From Mytilus californianus (Eukaryota > Mollusca > Bivalvia > Mytilida > Mytilidae): 64,000 nt of DNA. The notes beneath the pieces were generated by a model, which saw nothing but the letters and a program-made list of their open reading frames with translations, was not told where the DNA came from and ran no database searches. This document shows positions 11,127-24,300 of this stretch, in pieces. Position 1 is the first letter of the stretch. Each line of letters opens with the position of its first letter. A program made the translations under genes and the position numbers. Where the stretch lies: positions 60,286,318 through 60,350,317 of the forward strand of contig NW_026262593.1 of assembly GCF_021869535.1 (NCBI RefSeq), in the 5' to 3' direction.

Positions 11127-11813
11127 TACACAGCTACATATATTGTTTATGCATAGACTTTTTACAAGTTCCACTCCTAACAATACCTTGGTGGGCTTCC
11201 TTTTTTCAATATCTTTAATCTGCAAATGTTGACCTGCGGATTATACTCTTAATAACTTGCAGTCCTCCATACTGTTTCTGCTGCATTATTAACATATTTT
11301 TCTACGTTCAGAAGAAAAAAATATGCAAAATATATCTATACAACTTATAGGTTATACTAAAATCTAGTTTTTCAGTATTCTTTTTAAGTTGTTTAATGTG
11401 CAGTTAATCATGTCAATTAAATCCAGGGTGTAGAACAAGTTATTAATGTAATTTATATAGATATAATTATGTTCATGTGAAATAATAATCAAAAGATTCT
11501 CAGATTCTCATCCATTTTGCCTTACAGTTCTATAGCTCATGTTTAGTCCACAAATAATTTATTTCTATAACAGAAACAATTATAATAGAATAAATAATTT
11601 GCTTTTCTGTTCCACTTTATTTTAAATATTAGATGAGAATCTTAAGAACTTTTGGTTTGTTATATCCTGACAAATATTTTTATTTAAACATCATGTGTTA
11701 TATTTATATATGCTTTTCGTAGAAATGAAGGACAAGTTTTTCTCGAGTGCCAATCTGTCTAAGAACCCGGCAGTGGTGAAAACATGACAAACAGAAACCC
11801 ATTCATATTTAGA

Positions 11814-12129
11814 TTACAGCTTTTCTATAAAAGCATGCAAAGCAAACCTTTGATCAACTTGCTTGCTATGTTTGTTTGGATGTTTGTAAACAACAGGTAG
11901 GTAGTCTATTTCAGTCTGTTTACTATATACTGGAATTGGACAACAAACATTAACTTCATTTAAATGTTAAGTTTCACATTGTATGTCAATTTTTATTGTC
12001 CAATCAAATACTAGAATATATTAAACAGACTGAAACTCTGCCTACCCTTTTGTTTACAAACATCCAAGCAAACATAGCAAGCAAGTCGATCAAAGGTTTG
12101 CTCTGCATGCTTTTATAGAAAAGCTGTAA
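11814..12129. repeat. Foldback: ~138-bp inverted repeat with a short loop
   Basis: The left arm, starting TTACAGCTTTTCTATAAAAG (11814), is the reverse complement of the right arm ending CTTTTATAGAAAAGCTGTAA (12129). Arms of about 138 bp differ by roughly a dozen substitutions and a couple of small gaps. The loop is about 40-50 bp. It could be a foldback MITE or could form a long hairpin RNA if transcribed. Confidence 0.85.
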
Positions 12130-13202
12130 TTTATGTTCAAAATGTATAATGGAATATATCATTCGTTTCCTTTTCCTGTTCTGGTATTTCAAGATATAAT
12201 TAGGTTGAAATGCACTGAAAATTAACAATTAAGGAGAGCTAACTCTGTAATTTGATATCATTCTAACCAAAACTTATTTAGATATTTCTCGACTTACCAG
12301 ACATGCAGAAATGAAAGAACTCCCATTTCTATCTCAGGATGAGGGTAACTTCGAAATAGGATGGTTAGGTTGGTGGGTTTTTTTTGCCATGTTTTGAAAT
12401 TCTTCTAAATTGCCTGATTCTTAAAAAGACTAGCACTTAATTATTGCATGTACATGTGCATTTGTATATTAGACAACAAATATATTTCTCGACTGTTGCA
12501 CTGTGACATAAGAGATAAATGTTTTTGATAATGTATTATAGTGGATAGCATCTATCAAAATAGGAATTCTCAAAATGTTTGTTTAGTGTTGTATTTTTTA
12601 TGTTATTGAAATACAAAACATAGTCCCATTTGTTTTTAAATGTATTCATTGATAATGCAATCATTACTCAAGAATTTTAGTACTTTCAATATGAACGTAC
12701 TCAAGAACTTTTGGCTTCTAAAATGCCATAGAAATTATGTTGCTGATTTACATTGAACTTTGCAATTACTTTTTGTAAATAGTAATCTGAAAAAAAATGT
12801 TCAAGCTGAAAAGTTTGGCATCGAATTACTTTGCAGCTTTTAAAAACACCACTTCAGGTTTATAAATATTTAGCCCTAGGGCTTCATCATACATGAAGAT
12901 GTGTTTCAATTTATTTTTCTGTGTGTTACATGTGTATGAAAATTTAACAACATAATTCTTATGCCTAGTTTTGGAACTTGCATCTTATATTATGATTGTG
13001 AATAGTTGGGAGGTTAACTTATAAAGGTGTTTAAAACAGTGTAAATAACAAAAATATACAATGTATATTGATTAAAAAGTGAACCTTGTAAATAGATGGC
13101 AGCTTTCATACAGTACTGTCACTACTGTGGGATACCTGAGGTATATTTTACTTATCTTTTTATAGAATTATTTCATTCTATGACATTTTTGTGGGTTTTT
13201 TG
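12130..13202. other. Intergenic spacer, nothing recognised
   Basis: AT-rich sequence with no supported reading frame and no clear repeat partner within the window. Confidence 0.5.
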
Positions 13203-13626
13203 TCTTGTTTTGATGGAGTCAAAAAGCGAGACATAGGTATGCAGTTTCCAGCGTTGTCAACAATGTATTAGTTTGTGGTAAGTTCTAGTTTATGGTGAAC
13301 CACTAGTGGTAGGTCAATGATATTTGGTATGCAGTTGTATAAGCCTTGGCACATCTCATTTCCAAGGAGATTATTTGGCCCTGCCCCCTCAGTCATGGTC
13401 TATGTACTTTTAAACTATTGCTTAGTTTACATGTTCTAGCTTGTGATTAGGTCAGTTTATGGGGAACCACTAGTTGTAGGTCAATGATATTTGGTATGAT
13501 GTTGTAGAAGCATTGGCATATCTCATTTCCATGGAGAATATTTGGTCCTAACCCCAGTTTTCATTCAACATTTGCATTATCAAAATAACAAAAAGGTGAG
13601 ACATATATCTGAGTTAACAGTTTATG
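13203..13626 (+). mobile_element. Family C element, copy 1
   Basis: The 5' part TTGTTTTGATGGAGTCAAAA then AGCGAGACATAGGTATGCAG and the 3' part CAAAAAGGTGAGACATATAT then TGAGTTAACAGTTT are both present. Between them are two internal units with 'ccactagtggtaggtcaatg' and 'atatttggtatg'. It is shorter than the - strand copy at 26009-26816. Confidence 0.7.
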
Positions 13627-13913
13627 TTAAAAAAAAAAGCATGTAGAATTTGCTAATTTGATCAAACTGAGGTATAAAATACTGGTATGTTTTATTCCTA
13701 TTATCTTATCCTTCTAGTTTCCAACTTTGATGCAAGTTTTTAATTTTATAATACAATATTGAATTTCTTGTTGTTCTTTCAAATAGATTTGAATATTTTG
13801 TTACTCCATATTTTTGTTACAATAAAATTCTTTACTATTATGTGTTTTTATTTTTGACCCAAGAAAGCTGAACAAATCATGACAGTGATTGCTTTTCATG
13901 TATCAGTAAAAAA

Positions 13914-14270
13914 AATATGGAGATGTGGAATGATTGCCAATGAGGACAACTATACATAAAGACCAGAGGACAGAGATGTGAACAATTACAGGACACTGTA
14001 TCACCTTCAATAATGAGCAAAACCTATAATGTATAGTAAACTATAACAGGCACAAAGATATACCAGTAATATGTGAAACAATTAAAGAGAAAACCAACAG
14101 CTTTATATAAGCTGTGATCATTAGGAGAAAAACAATTATTACAGACATCCACCAACTACAACCACTGACTACAAACAACAACTTGAGACAGGCATATGAG
14201 AAATATGGCGGGTTAAACTGCCCCTAAACTGGGAAGGTGATGCAACAGTTCATCATACAAACAAAATTTT
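13914..14270 (+). repeat. Short interspersed element 'gattgccaatgagacaac', longest copy
   Basis: ATATGGAGATGTGGAATGAT then GCCAATGAGGACAACTATAC is followed by 'cttcaataatgagcaaaacc' and the 'aactataacaggcacaaaga' part. This appears to be the most complete copy in the window. Its internal promoter, if any, is not obvious, so the class (SINE or MITE) is left open. Confidence 0.6.
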
Positions 14271-14271
14271 A

Positions 14272-15862
14272 AACAAGAGTGCACACGCTGAAATGTCTCA
14301 CCTGCTTTACTTATGATAGGTCAGTTGAACCCAGCCAGACAGACATGTAAATATGAAAAATTAACATTGACCAACAAACCATGAAAATAAGGTTAAGGTT
14401 AGATGAACCATGCCAGACGGACATGTACACCTTAAAATCATTCCATACACCAAATATACCGGTAGTTAACCTATTGCTTATAGTATCTGATAAACTGACA
14501 CAAGAGTGCACACGCTGAAATGTCTCGCCTACTATACTGACCATTGATTTTATGTTGATAGTCCTACATATAAAGTTTTACTACAAGTATCACATTAACA
14601 TTTATGATCCAAGAAAATGAGGTCAAGGTCAGATAAACCAAGCCGGAAATACATATACACCTTTAATACAATCCCTCCATCCACAGAATATAGATGACCT
14701 ATTGCTTATAGTATAAAAGAAACAGACCAAATCATGGAAATTCTATATTAACCAATGAACCATGAAAATGAAGTCAAGGTCATTTGAACCCTGCCATTCC
14801 AAATATAGTTGACCTATTGCTAAAGGTATCTAAGAAAAAAAGTTAACCAGGAAAACTGAACATTGACCAATCAACCATGAAAATGAGGTAAAGGTCAGAT
14901 GATACCTGCCAGACAGACATATACACCTAACAATCATTCCATACACCAAATATAGTTGACCTATTGCTTAAAGTGTAAGAAAAACAGACCAAAACACAAA
15001 AACATAAGCAATGAACCATGAAAATGAGGTCAAGGTCAAATAAAACCTGCCAGACTGACATGTACATCATTAAATATTTCCATACACCAAATAAAGATGA
15101 CCATCTGCATACAGTATTAGGAAAACTGACCAAAACACAAAAACTTAACATTAAGCAATGAACCTTGAAAATGAGGTCAAGGTCAAATAAAACATTCCAG
15201 ACTGACATGTACATCATAAAATATTTCCATACACCAAATATAGTTGATCTGTATACAGTATTAGAAAAACAGACCAAAACACAAAAACTTAAAATTGAGC
15301 AATGAACCCTGAAAATGAGGTCAAGGTCAAATAAAACTTGCCAGACTGACATGAACATCGTAAAATATTTCCATACACCAAGTTGACCTATTGCATACAG
15401 TATTAGAAAAACAGACCAAAACACAAAAACTAAACTATGACCACTGAACCATGAAAATGAGGTCAAGGTCAGATGACACCTGCCAGTTTGACATGTACAC
15501 CTTACTATCATTACATACACCAAATATAGTAGACCTATTGCTTATAGTATCTCAGATATGGACTTGACCACAAAAACTTAACCTTGTTCACTGATCCATG
15601 AAATGAGGTCGAGGTCAAGTGAAAACTGTCTGACAGGCATGAGGACCTTGCAAGGTACACACATACCAAATATAGTTATCCTATTACTTATAATAAGAAA
15701 GAATTTAACATTCCAAAAAATCTGAACTTTTTTTCAAGTAGTCACTGAACCAAGAAAATGAGGTCAAGGACAATGGACATGTGACTGAGGCATCTATATA
15801 CAAAGTATGAAGCATCCAGGTCTTCCACCTTCTAAAATATAAAGCCAGATCACTATCCCTAT
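14272..15862 (-). mobile_element. Family B element, copy 2, with doubled 3' end
   Basis: In reverse it ends GCGAGACATTTCAGCGTGTG then CACTCTTGT. This terminus occurs twice, at 14272-14303 and 14500-14531, so one element is duplicated or nested. About eight units of the ~147-bp array fill 14330-15640, followed by the single-copy 'gaagcatccaggtcttccac' segment. The 5' hairpin end is missing. A long frame across 14927-15523 is an artefact of the multiple-of-three unit. Confidence 0.75.
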
Positions 15863-15876
15863 GTCGAGCAAAAACC

Positions 15877-16258
15877 ATGAAAACTAGACCTTGGCCAATG
15901 AACCATGAAAAAGGTCAAGGTCAGATGAAACCTGCCAGTCAGACATGTACACCTTTCAACAACACCATACATCAAAAACAGCTGATTTATTGCTTACAGT
16001 ATCCACGAAACAGATGAAACCACAAAAGCTTAACATTGACCAACGAACCTTGAACATGAGGACAATGTCATGAAACCGACCAGTTGGACTTGTACACCTT
16101 ACAATCATTCCATATACCAGATATAGTTGACCTATTGCTAATAGTTTTCTGAGATACGGACTTGACCATGAAAACTTAACTTGATCACTGATCCATGAAA
16201 AGGTGGTCGAGGTCAGGTGAACCCTGTCTGACAGACATCTAGACCTTGCAAGGAACCC
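15877..16258 (-). repeat. Further family B array fragment
   Basis: Two to three more ~147-bp B units ('ccatgaaaactagaccttgg', 'acctattgctaatagttttc') follow the truncated copy in the same orientation. They are separated from it by a short break. Confidence 0.65.
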
Positions 16259-16299
16259 CCCTTTTCTGGGAAAAATTTGGTTGATTACATAGAGAATCA

Positions 16300-16378
16300 C
16301 TGAAGCATGACCGAAGCGGGCCCCCTCTCAGGGTAGTCAGTGGACCCCCACTTATGAAAATTTCTGGATACGCCACTG
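16300..16378 (-). mobile_element. hAT-like element end (fragment)
   Basis: Read in reverse, the end is CAGTGGCGTATCCAGAAATT then TTCATAAGTGGGGG. CAGTGGCGTATCCAG is a familiar hAT-type terminal inverted repeat. The opposite end is not seen, so this is a fragment. Confidence 0.5.
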
Positions 16379-16388
16379 TAGATGCTAA

Positions 16389-16452
16389 CTTCTATGTCAT
16401 TTGGTTGCTGGTGGAGAGTATTCTCATTGGCATCTATACCACATCTTCTTAT
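16389..16452 (-). repeat. Short interspersed element 'gattgccaatgagacaac', - strand fragment
   Basis: Read in reverse: AAGATGTGGTATAGATGCCA then ATGAGAATACTCTCCACCAG. It is the same element family as 6678 and 13914. Confidence 0.6.
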
Positions 16453-19400
16453 TTTTTTTAAAAAAGAAAGAAAATAAACAATATATTATATTTTTATGAT
16501 TTAATAAATATAAAAATGTTTTACTTTAAAAAATGCTCAACATTTTATTCAAAATAAGACAATGTTGTACAAATTCATAACAACTATTAATGAGAATTTC
16601 TACCAAGTTTAAGTCAAATCTGATTCACAAGCATTCTGCTAAAACAGATATTCAGTTTCTCTCTTAGTACATGTACTTGATCAATAAACATAAATTAAAA
16701 CTCTTTTATGTCCTTTTTTTCTAACAATTAATTATCATATACTTTTGTATATTAAAATTAAATCACAGGAAAATGTTAAAAATCAATGTGGACTTCTAGG
16801 TCTTGCACATTATTTTTTTCATTGTAAATTTAAAGAAAAAACTAATTTGTAAAAACTTTTACCACTAACTTGTTATTGTAAACAAGTGTAAATTAAATAA
16901 AAAGACTATATTATATTTAAAAAAAAACATCTATAAAAGCAAAATTATTTCAGTAATTTTTAAATATTTTAAAATTCTACAAAATAAATATCAAAGAAAA
17001 AAAATAAGTAACAAAAGTATTAATCCTTTAAAAAAGTAGTTCTAACATGAATCTGGATTAATACAGACCACTAATAAAATGTAAAAATTTTGTATCATGT
17101 GTGGTTATTTTAACAACTGTAAAATTGGAATGGACGGTATATACAAATAAATATCACAGTTATTTGGCATTAAAGCTGCCATTAAGATAGCATCTTATAT
17201 TCCAGCACAAAGGTAAATATATAAATAAATGTACATATCTAATGAGGAAATGGACGGCAAAATAACACCAGAGGTCTAATATTCCAAAATTGTGTATAAC
17301 AATACATTAAATCGAGGAATTTTCTTAGAATATGGCTTCAGATCTTCCAAAAAAATTGATTGTTGTAATATCTAAGATTTTAGAATGTGACTTCACAGAA
17401 AAATGGCATTTTTTACAAGAAATGATATGAAAAATATACAATAATGTCACTGTTATTAGGAATTTATGTATAAATGGAAATAATTTGAGAATGTTTTATT
17501 AAGACTAGAATGTTAATAATGATTCTTTATGTAGTAAAATGCTACATTAGTGATGGGTAAATGCTAATAAAATAAAGGTTTCTGTATGATACTGAAAATT
17601 ATCGTCATACAAAGTAGAAGAGACTATCTATTTTGGAAATCCCTCAAAAATTATTAGTCAGGTGTTACTACAGACTTTCAGCAAAAAAAAAATATACCAA
17701 TTATATGCTTTTCTGAAGTTTTCCATGAAGATACAAAGATAATCAAAGTTATATTTTAAATTAATATCATAGCTTTTCCTTTTTTGTAAAACAAAATGTG
17801 TTCAACTATGGAACCAATTCCCTCAAACAACTAAATTTCTAATCATTTGAACATATCTTGATTTTTTTTTAGAAACTGTTTTTATCATATAATATAGCAT
17901 GTAATATTATTTGTGTAGAGAAACAAATCAGCATTTGATGGCCTAATTAAAATAAATAGTTTTTAAATCTAAATGCAATATTTTGTATTTATACCTCATA
18001 TTCAAATATAGAAAGAGCATTCACATGGAGAAAAATTTTAAATTCTGAAAAAAAATAAATATGGAAAACCTAAGTCATTGATAGTATTTTGAGAATTTGT
18101 ATAATTCCTGCTTAGCTGTGACAGTACAAGTTATCTACATGTTACTACGACTCACAGCGCCTTTGTAGAAGATGGCTCACCTAAATCACCTACAACTATC
18201 CTACATAAAGAGCTACTATCGAAATTAAAACTAGGATGTATGGTGACTTTGATTATAAAAACTCACTAAGCCTACAAGATATCTACCATTATATATTCTG
18301 TGTGTAAAATTAAAGTCAAATCTTATTTCATGATCTTATGATAGGTTAACAATTTCCATTAAAACCTCTCCTTTTAACCTAAGATAAAAACATTCAATGA
18401 TGGAAGGTTTGACTGTAATTTTAAAGTTTCAATGATGCATCCCTCAAGAAATTCTTGTCTAAATATGGTACAAGCTTCTTTCTTCTTTCACTCCCGACAC
18501 AGAGGACATCTGTGTTTTACAAAAAAAAACATGTAAATATGTTTTCACAATAGTCACTATAAATTTCTATTGAGTACAAATGTTTTATACTGAAAAAATT
18601 CCCATTAACAAAACTGACTTTTTTTTCAGTTATTTTCATAAAATTTTATACAAATATTGATAAAATTGTAAATAAAATCTTGAAATAAATTGGGCAAAAT
18701 GAAAACAGCATGCAGAAAACATTCAATGACTATCTGGGAACCTACCATACAAAGATCAGGAATAACTGTTCTATTTTTATACTGGTAGATGTCAATCACT
18801 GATTTTACCATATCAAATTGTTTTCTGGTGACATATTAGCCTAGCAAAAAAACAGATATATAGGACTGTAAAATCTTAGACTGACAGTTGCCAGAATTAA
18901 AATACATTACAGTTATTCCTATTGTAATGTAAATACAATCTCTCAGCTGTTAAATGAATTTTTAGACTAAAACAAATGCCATAAGCATTCTGAAAGGTCA
19001 ATCATGTATTTTACACCCTCAAAATATCTAAATGACGTCTAATCAAAATCCACATTACTAACACAAATAGTTAGATTTCATAATTTATATTTGTTTTATG
19101 TCTTATGAATAAAATCTTCATAAATATAAATAAAATGAAAATTATGATAAGTCTTAATTTATAAACCATTTTCATTTTTAAGAATCAGGTGAATGTTTCT
19201 GACTATTTTTTTTTTCTTCCAGCTGATAATGTAAGTTCCCAGATAAATACATTTCACCTATGAACAACGAAACTACCAAAAACAAGACGTGACTGAAGGG
19301 TGGACATGGAATGATATAGAGATAACTTTTCACTTCATACTAGCCTGCAAAAGGGGTCTCTACTTCCCATTTTCACTTTAATAGTGAAAATTACTAAACC

Positions 19401-21116
19401 CTTGTAAAAATTATTGAAAATCCCAATTCGACTTTTATGAACTTTCACAAATTTTGATTCAAGAAACAAGCTTACTAAAACCCTTATATCAAATTTTAAA
19501 AATCTATTGTTTTCAGAATAACATGTCTAAAATACAAAGGTATAAGAACCATCTAGATAAATGAAATCTAAGTCAAGAATTTTTCAAGTGGATAAAGTTC
19601 TATTTCACAAAACAGTAGAGATGCTACCCTTTTAACTTAAATATATTCTTTCAGTTTTATAAGAGGAATCTTTCCCAAAAACAAATAAAAGCTTAACATT
19701 TATTCCTGTGACTTTTATTATTAATATTTGAAATTATTCAATCCATCTTTCAAACCTTAAAAAAACAACTTTAAAAAATTTGGATTTTTATGGAAAATCT
19801 ATCAGTTATTCAATCCATCTTTCAAATGTTAAGAAAACAACTTCCATAAACCTTTCAATTATGAATAAGTTAGAAGCTGTATAAAGCGAAAAGTTATCTT
19901 ATGTAGATAAATCATACTAACACACTACCAAGGAAACTATAAAATGTTAAAAACTAGATGTATAAAAATATTTCCCTAAATCTAATTTAATAAGTTACAT
20001 CGAGATTTTTTTCTGGACAACACCAACCTTTTGACATGATTGTATGAATACTGACTGATCTAATGTGTTTAATTTAGCATTATTAAATAGATGTGAATAA
20101 ATATCTCCTAATTCTAATTTAAAAAGTTACATCGAGATTGTTTTTTTCTGGACAACATCAACTTCTTACATGATTGCATGAATACTGACTTATCTAATCT
20201 GTTTAATTTAGCATATTTTATAAATAAATAAAACTAAGCATGGCACTTGTGAAATAAATACTACATATCTATACAAATAAATATGGTTTCCCGTATGTTA
20301 AATATGTAGAAGGACAAATTTTACAAAAGTAAATGATTTGGAACATATTGTTTCATACTGAAAATATGGATTTTTGGATTTCAAATTTTCTCTATGATTT
20401 AGAGAAAACTTAACGTTGGCCTCATGAGTTTTTGGCACCATGTATTAATGTACATTTTAAGGCAAATTATGACTTTTGATATCTGATACTTTGCATAATT
20501 AAACTAGTGCATTGTTTTTGTATTATAGGAAATTTAAACTACAGTATAATTTTGTCTAAATCGTTCTCATGCCAAATTATACTCAACGACTGAACATCTT
20601 TTCATTCAGATATGAGTAATATTCATCTAAAACTGTTTCCATTTAAAGTGACACTCATTTTAAATATTATTGCTAAATAAATTACAAAATTGAGGGGAAA
20701 ATCACTCTATCATATTCTTTTCTTTCTTATTTTTTTTTTTTTTCTTTAGAAAGATTAATTAATTATCAAAATTTGGACAAACCTATACTGTAGCAAATTT
20801 CCAGTCCTTTTTTCAGCGACACTTTTCGCAAAAATCTTATGATTAAAATTGATTGTAAGTAGTACTGAAATGCTCATGACTTGCAAGTACTTTTAATCTT
20901 AAGAATTTTGTAAAACGTGGACTGGTTCTTGAATCATACACAATAACACATTTTGGACGGACTCCCAACTGCCATTTTAATACTGTGTTAATCTTATTAG
21001 GGATATTATTATAAAATAACCCTATCATCCTTATATAAAACAATCACTTTATATAACACATTTACGAATATTTCAACTTAATATAGTTATAAATAAACTA
21101 AAGTTCTATCCAGTCG
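16453..21116 (-). other. AT-rich non-coding stretch, possible long 3' UTR of the coiled-coil gene
   Basis: There is no supported reading frame and, unlike the flanking sequence, almost no recognisable dispersed repeat over 4.6 kb. Lying directly after the coiled-coil stop on the - strand, it may hold a long 3' UTR; TTTATT (AATAAA in reverse) occurs several times, for example near 16543. The extent cannot be decided from sequence. Confidence 0.3.
19957..20217. repeat. 132-bp tandem duplication
   Basis: Two units at 19957-20088 and 20089-20217 share AAGTTACATCGAGATT, 'tttctggacaaca' and 'gaatactgact'. The shared GTTACATCGAG at 19994 and 20126 sets the period at 132 bp. They diverge by roughly 15 percent, so this is an old duplication. 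Confidence 0.75.
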
Positions 21117-21368
21117 TCATGTGCTGTAATCTTGGCCAAACGATTCCTCGCTACCTGTCTCTCCACGATATAAATCAATCATGTGACTTGAGGGGTAGGT
21201 TCGATTGAGGTAGTTATCTATAGACTGATTACGGAACGGAACTAAACTTTCTACATAATGGTCAGGATCATTGGCCCAGCTTGTGTCTGCATTACTACCG
21301 ATTCCACTGGTACCCCCTGCAATGCTGTGTGAGTGGCTATGAGTCTCGGGAGTAATTGCTCTGGATAT
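21117..21368 (-). CDS. Coiled-coil gene exon V, C-terminal non-coiled tail
   Basis: 252 nt including the TGA, acceptor tcttttcag. It encodes ISRAITPETHSHSHSIAGGT then SGIGSNADTSWANDPDHYVE and ends ETGSEESFGQDYST. It is Ser/His/Gly-rich without heptads. The DPDHYVESLVPFRNQSIDNY stretch looks like a short conserved docking motif, but I do not recognise it. Confidence 0.85.
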   Translation of the reverse strand: MSRAITPETHSHSHSIAGGTSGIGSNADTSWANDPDHYVESLVPFRNQSIDNYLNRTYPSSHMIDLYRGETGSEESFGQDYST

Positions 21369-24300
21369 CTGAAAAGAACTAAAAAAATAAGAGACAGAAG
21401 ATCAGAAAAAAGATTGTTAGAAAGAAACTTATGAATGTTAGTTCAAAGTGAATAAACATAAACATCTAATTTCCATTTTGACAGAAAAGTAATCAGCCAG
21501 GTGCAAAGTTTGCCATTATATGAATGAAGCAAAAGAATTATCGTATTATATTACATTTTGGTTCATCCAAAATATGCATGAAATTTTTGACACTAGATGT
21601 TAATCAACCAAAAATTAAACAATACATAGTTTGAGAACACAGGTGTTTTATATAAGTATTAGAGACTAAAGGCAACATTGTTGTGTTTATATATGATCCG
21701 AAACTACTAATTACACAGATACTGAAAAAAAACTGATAAGAAAGCTAAAGAGAAAGTAGAAACTATCATTATCTTGAAATATAGTCAAAAGTATGTATAC
21801 TTTCCCAATACAATAATCCTACTTTTCTAGTGACAGTCAAAATTTCCTAATTTTTTTGTGTTATTGTGAATTTTTTCCCCAATAAATTCCTGTTTAAAAA
21901 AAAATCATAAGGGTTCCGCGGAACCCAGTGTCTCGCCTACTTTTTCTGTTAATCGCAGGCTCAACAAAAATGAGGAAGTAAATCAATAAAAATATTCCTC
22001 TTGATACTATCTTTTGATTGTAAGAAGCTTCTTTCCAAGTTTGGTAAAAATTCAGGATAGTTTATGAATCTAATAAATGTTTAAAAACTTTAACTGCAGA
22101 CTGAATGTAATGTTAACTGGAAGAAAACAAAATTTCCTTCTAGATACTAGCATTTGATCATAAACAAGCTTCTGTCCAAGTTTGGTACAAATCCAAAATA
22201 GTATAAGAAAGTTATTAAAATTTTAAAAACTTTAACCACAGAGTGAATATGTTGTTTCCTGACAGAAAATCTAAGTCCATTTAAAAGTAAAATACAGAAA
22301 AAATGGATTTATTTTTTTACAAAATTTCCTTCTAGATACTATCTTTTGATCATAAACAAGCTTCTTTCCAAGTTTGGTACAAATCCAAATTAGTATAAGA
22401 AAGTTATTAAAATTTTAAAAACTTTAACCACAGAGTGAATGTGTTGTTTCCTGGCAGAAAATCTAATTCCATTTATAAGTAAAATACGGAAAAAATGGAA
22501 TTTTTATTTTTACAAAATTTACTTCTGGATACTATCTTATGATCATAAACAAGCTTCTGTCAAAGTTTGGTAGAAATCCAGGATAGTTTAAGAAAGTTAT
22601 TAAAATTTCAAAAACTTTAACCACAGAGTGAATATTTGTGGACGCCGCCACCGACGGAATGTAGGATCACTATGTCTCGTTTTTTCGACTAAAGTCGAAC
22701 GCTCGACAAAAATACACAACTGATTTTTCACTTTTTTAATTATTGACCATTCTTCTATTTCAACAATCTTTAGACTTAATTTTTACTCGTAGTTATTAAA
22801 AAAATTCTTATGTTTTTCTACATGAAAGAATTGTATGAATAAAAAGAAAAGTTGGGTATACATCACTGAGACAGCTAAATCTAGAGGGCAACATACAGTC
22901 TTCATATTTCTCTATTTTTCTAGCTATCATTATCAATTTTTAAAGCCATAAACAAGTCTTAACAATAGTTACCTCTCTATCTTTGCCAACTTTGTATGCC
23001 TTCAGTAATTTATCTAAAGCATTTTTCTGTTGTAAAATCTGATCTATACGATCTTGAAGTCGTGAATTCTCCTCCTCTAGAAACTTTGTACGGACTTGTA
23101 ATGTCGAGACCATTCTGCGTTTTTCCCGTATTTCCTCCTCGTGGTCCGTAATCCTGTAATAAATGTGAGTGGCTGAAACAACATTATTTGGCGTGTTAGT
23201 ATATATATGCCAGAGCAACTATACTACAGGGGGTGAGAAAAATCACAACACAATACAAGTGCTTCTTTCAGAGAGGTAAATTTCTATGAAAGGTAAAGAA
23301 AATTGCTACTCAAATCTACAGAAGAACATATTACTGGTATAAAGTGATTAATTTTATGTGGAATCAATGATTTTTTGAGCCAAACTTATTCATGTGGTAT
23401 TATTTTTACATTTTTCTTGTTCCAAATTATGGGTCTGTATGGGGGGTCCTTTATTTCTGTTTATCATTTTAAATTTTTAGGTAATTTTTCTCTATTCTTT
23501 ACATTTTTTACAAATATTCTCAATTTTTTATATCTTAGCACCCCATTATTCTCTATTCTTTACATTTTTTGCCCATTTTCTGTAGTCTTGGTCCATTTTT
23601 CTCTATTCTGTAAGCCCCACCCAGACCCTCCTTTTTGAAAGGGAGTGTTAGAGTGATTTAATCCTCATCGCAAAATGGGCATAAGTTATCCAACACAAAA
23701 ATTTTCCACTTTACGAAAGAAGGAAATTTATAAATTTTTGGACATCTAATAATTTTTTTTGACTGTTTTACTAAATTTATAATGCCAAGTCAGGTTAAAA
23801 TTTCTTATTAGATCACAAGAAAGTTTGTATTACTAAACTTTGTTGTGATTGTTCTTTCTATATTTGAAATCAAAAAGTACCATGAGCAAAGTGAAATTAG
23901 CCACAAGAATCAAGCTGTGCTAGTGCAAGCTGCAAGCATATAAGTTTGTCACTATGTAGCATATTATAAAAGTTGCATAAAAATCAATAATTTTGGCACC
24001 ATTTTATCAACCATATATTTTTATGCTTGGAATCAGTTTTATATGCTTGAAATCAGTAAAATTGTCTACATTTTTGTGCAAATATGAAATATATATTAAG
24101 TCAAAAGTACTATTTTGAAAGCTACATGCATATTATATTCTTTTGTTGTATGTGAAAATTGTGATGGTACATTTTAGGAAATAAAGTACAGATTATAAAA
24201 CACACAAGGTGATTCCATTAAAATTACCTCTGATAGTGTGTGTATTTTGCTCAGTGAATGCTGGTTATTTTGAATGATTAATTAGAATTTTTTCATGCAA

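Noticed and set aside
14927-15523. 198-codon open frame on the - strand
   Set aside because: It runs through the ~147-bp family B array; the unit is a multiple of three, so a stop-free frame repeats by chance. No domain or codon signal.
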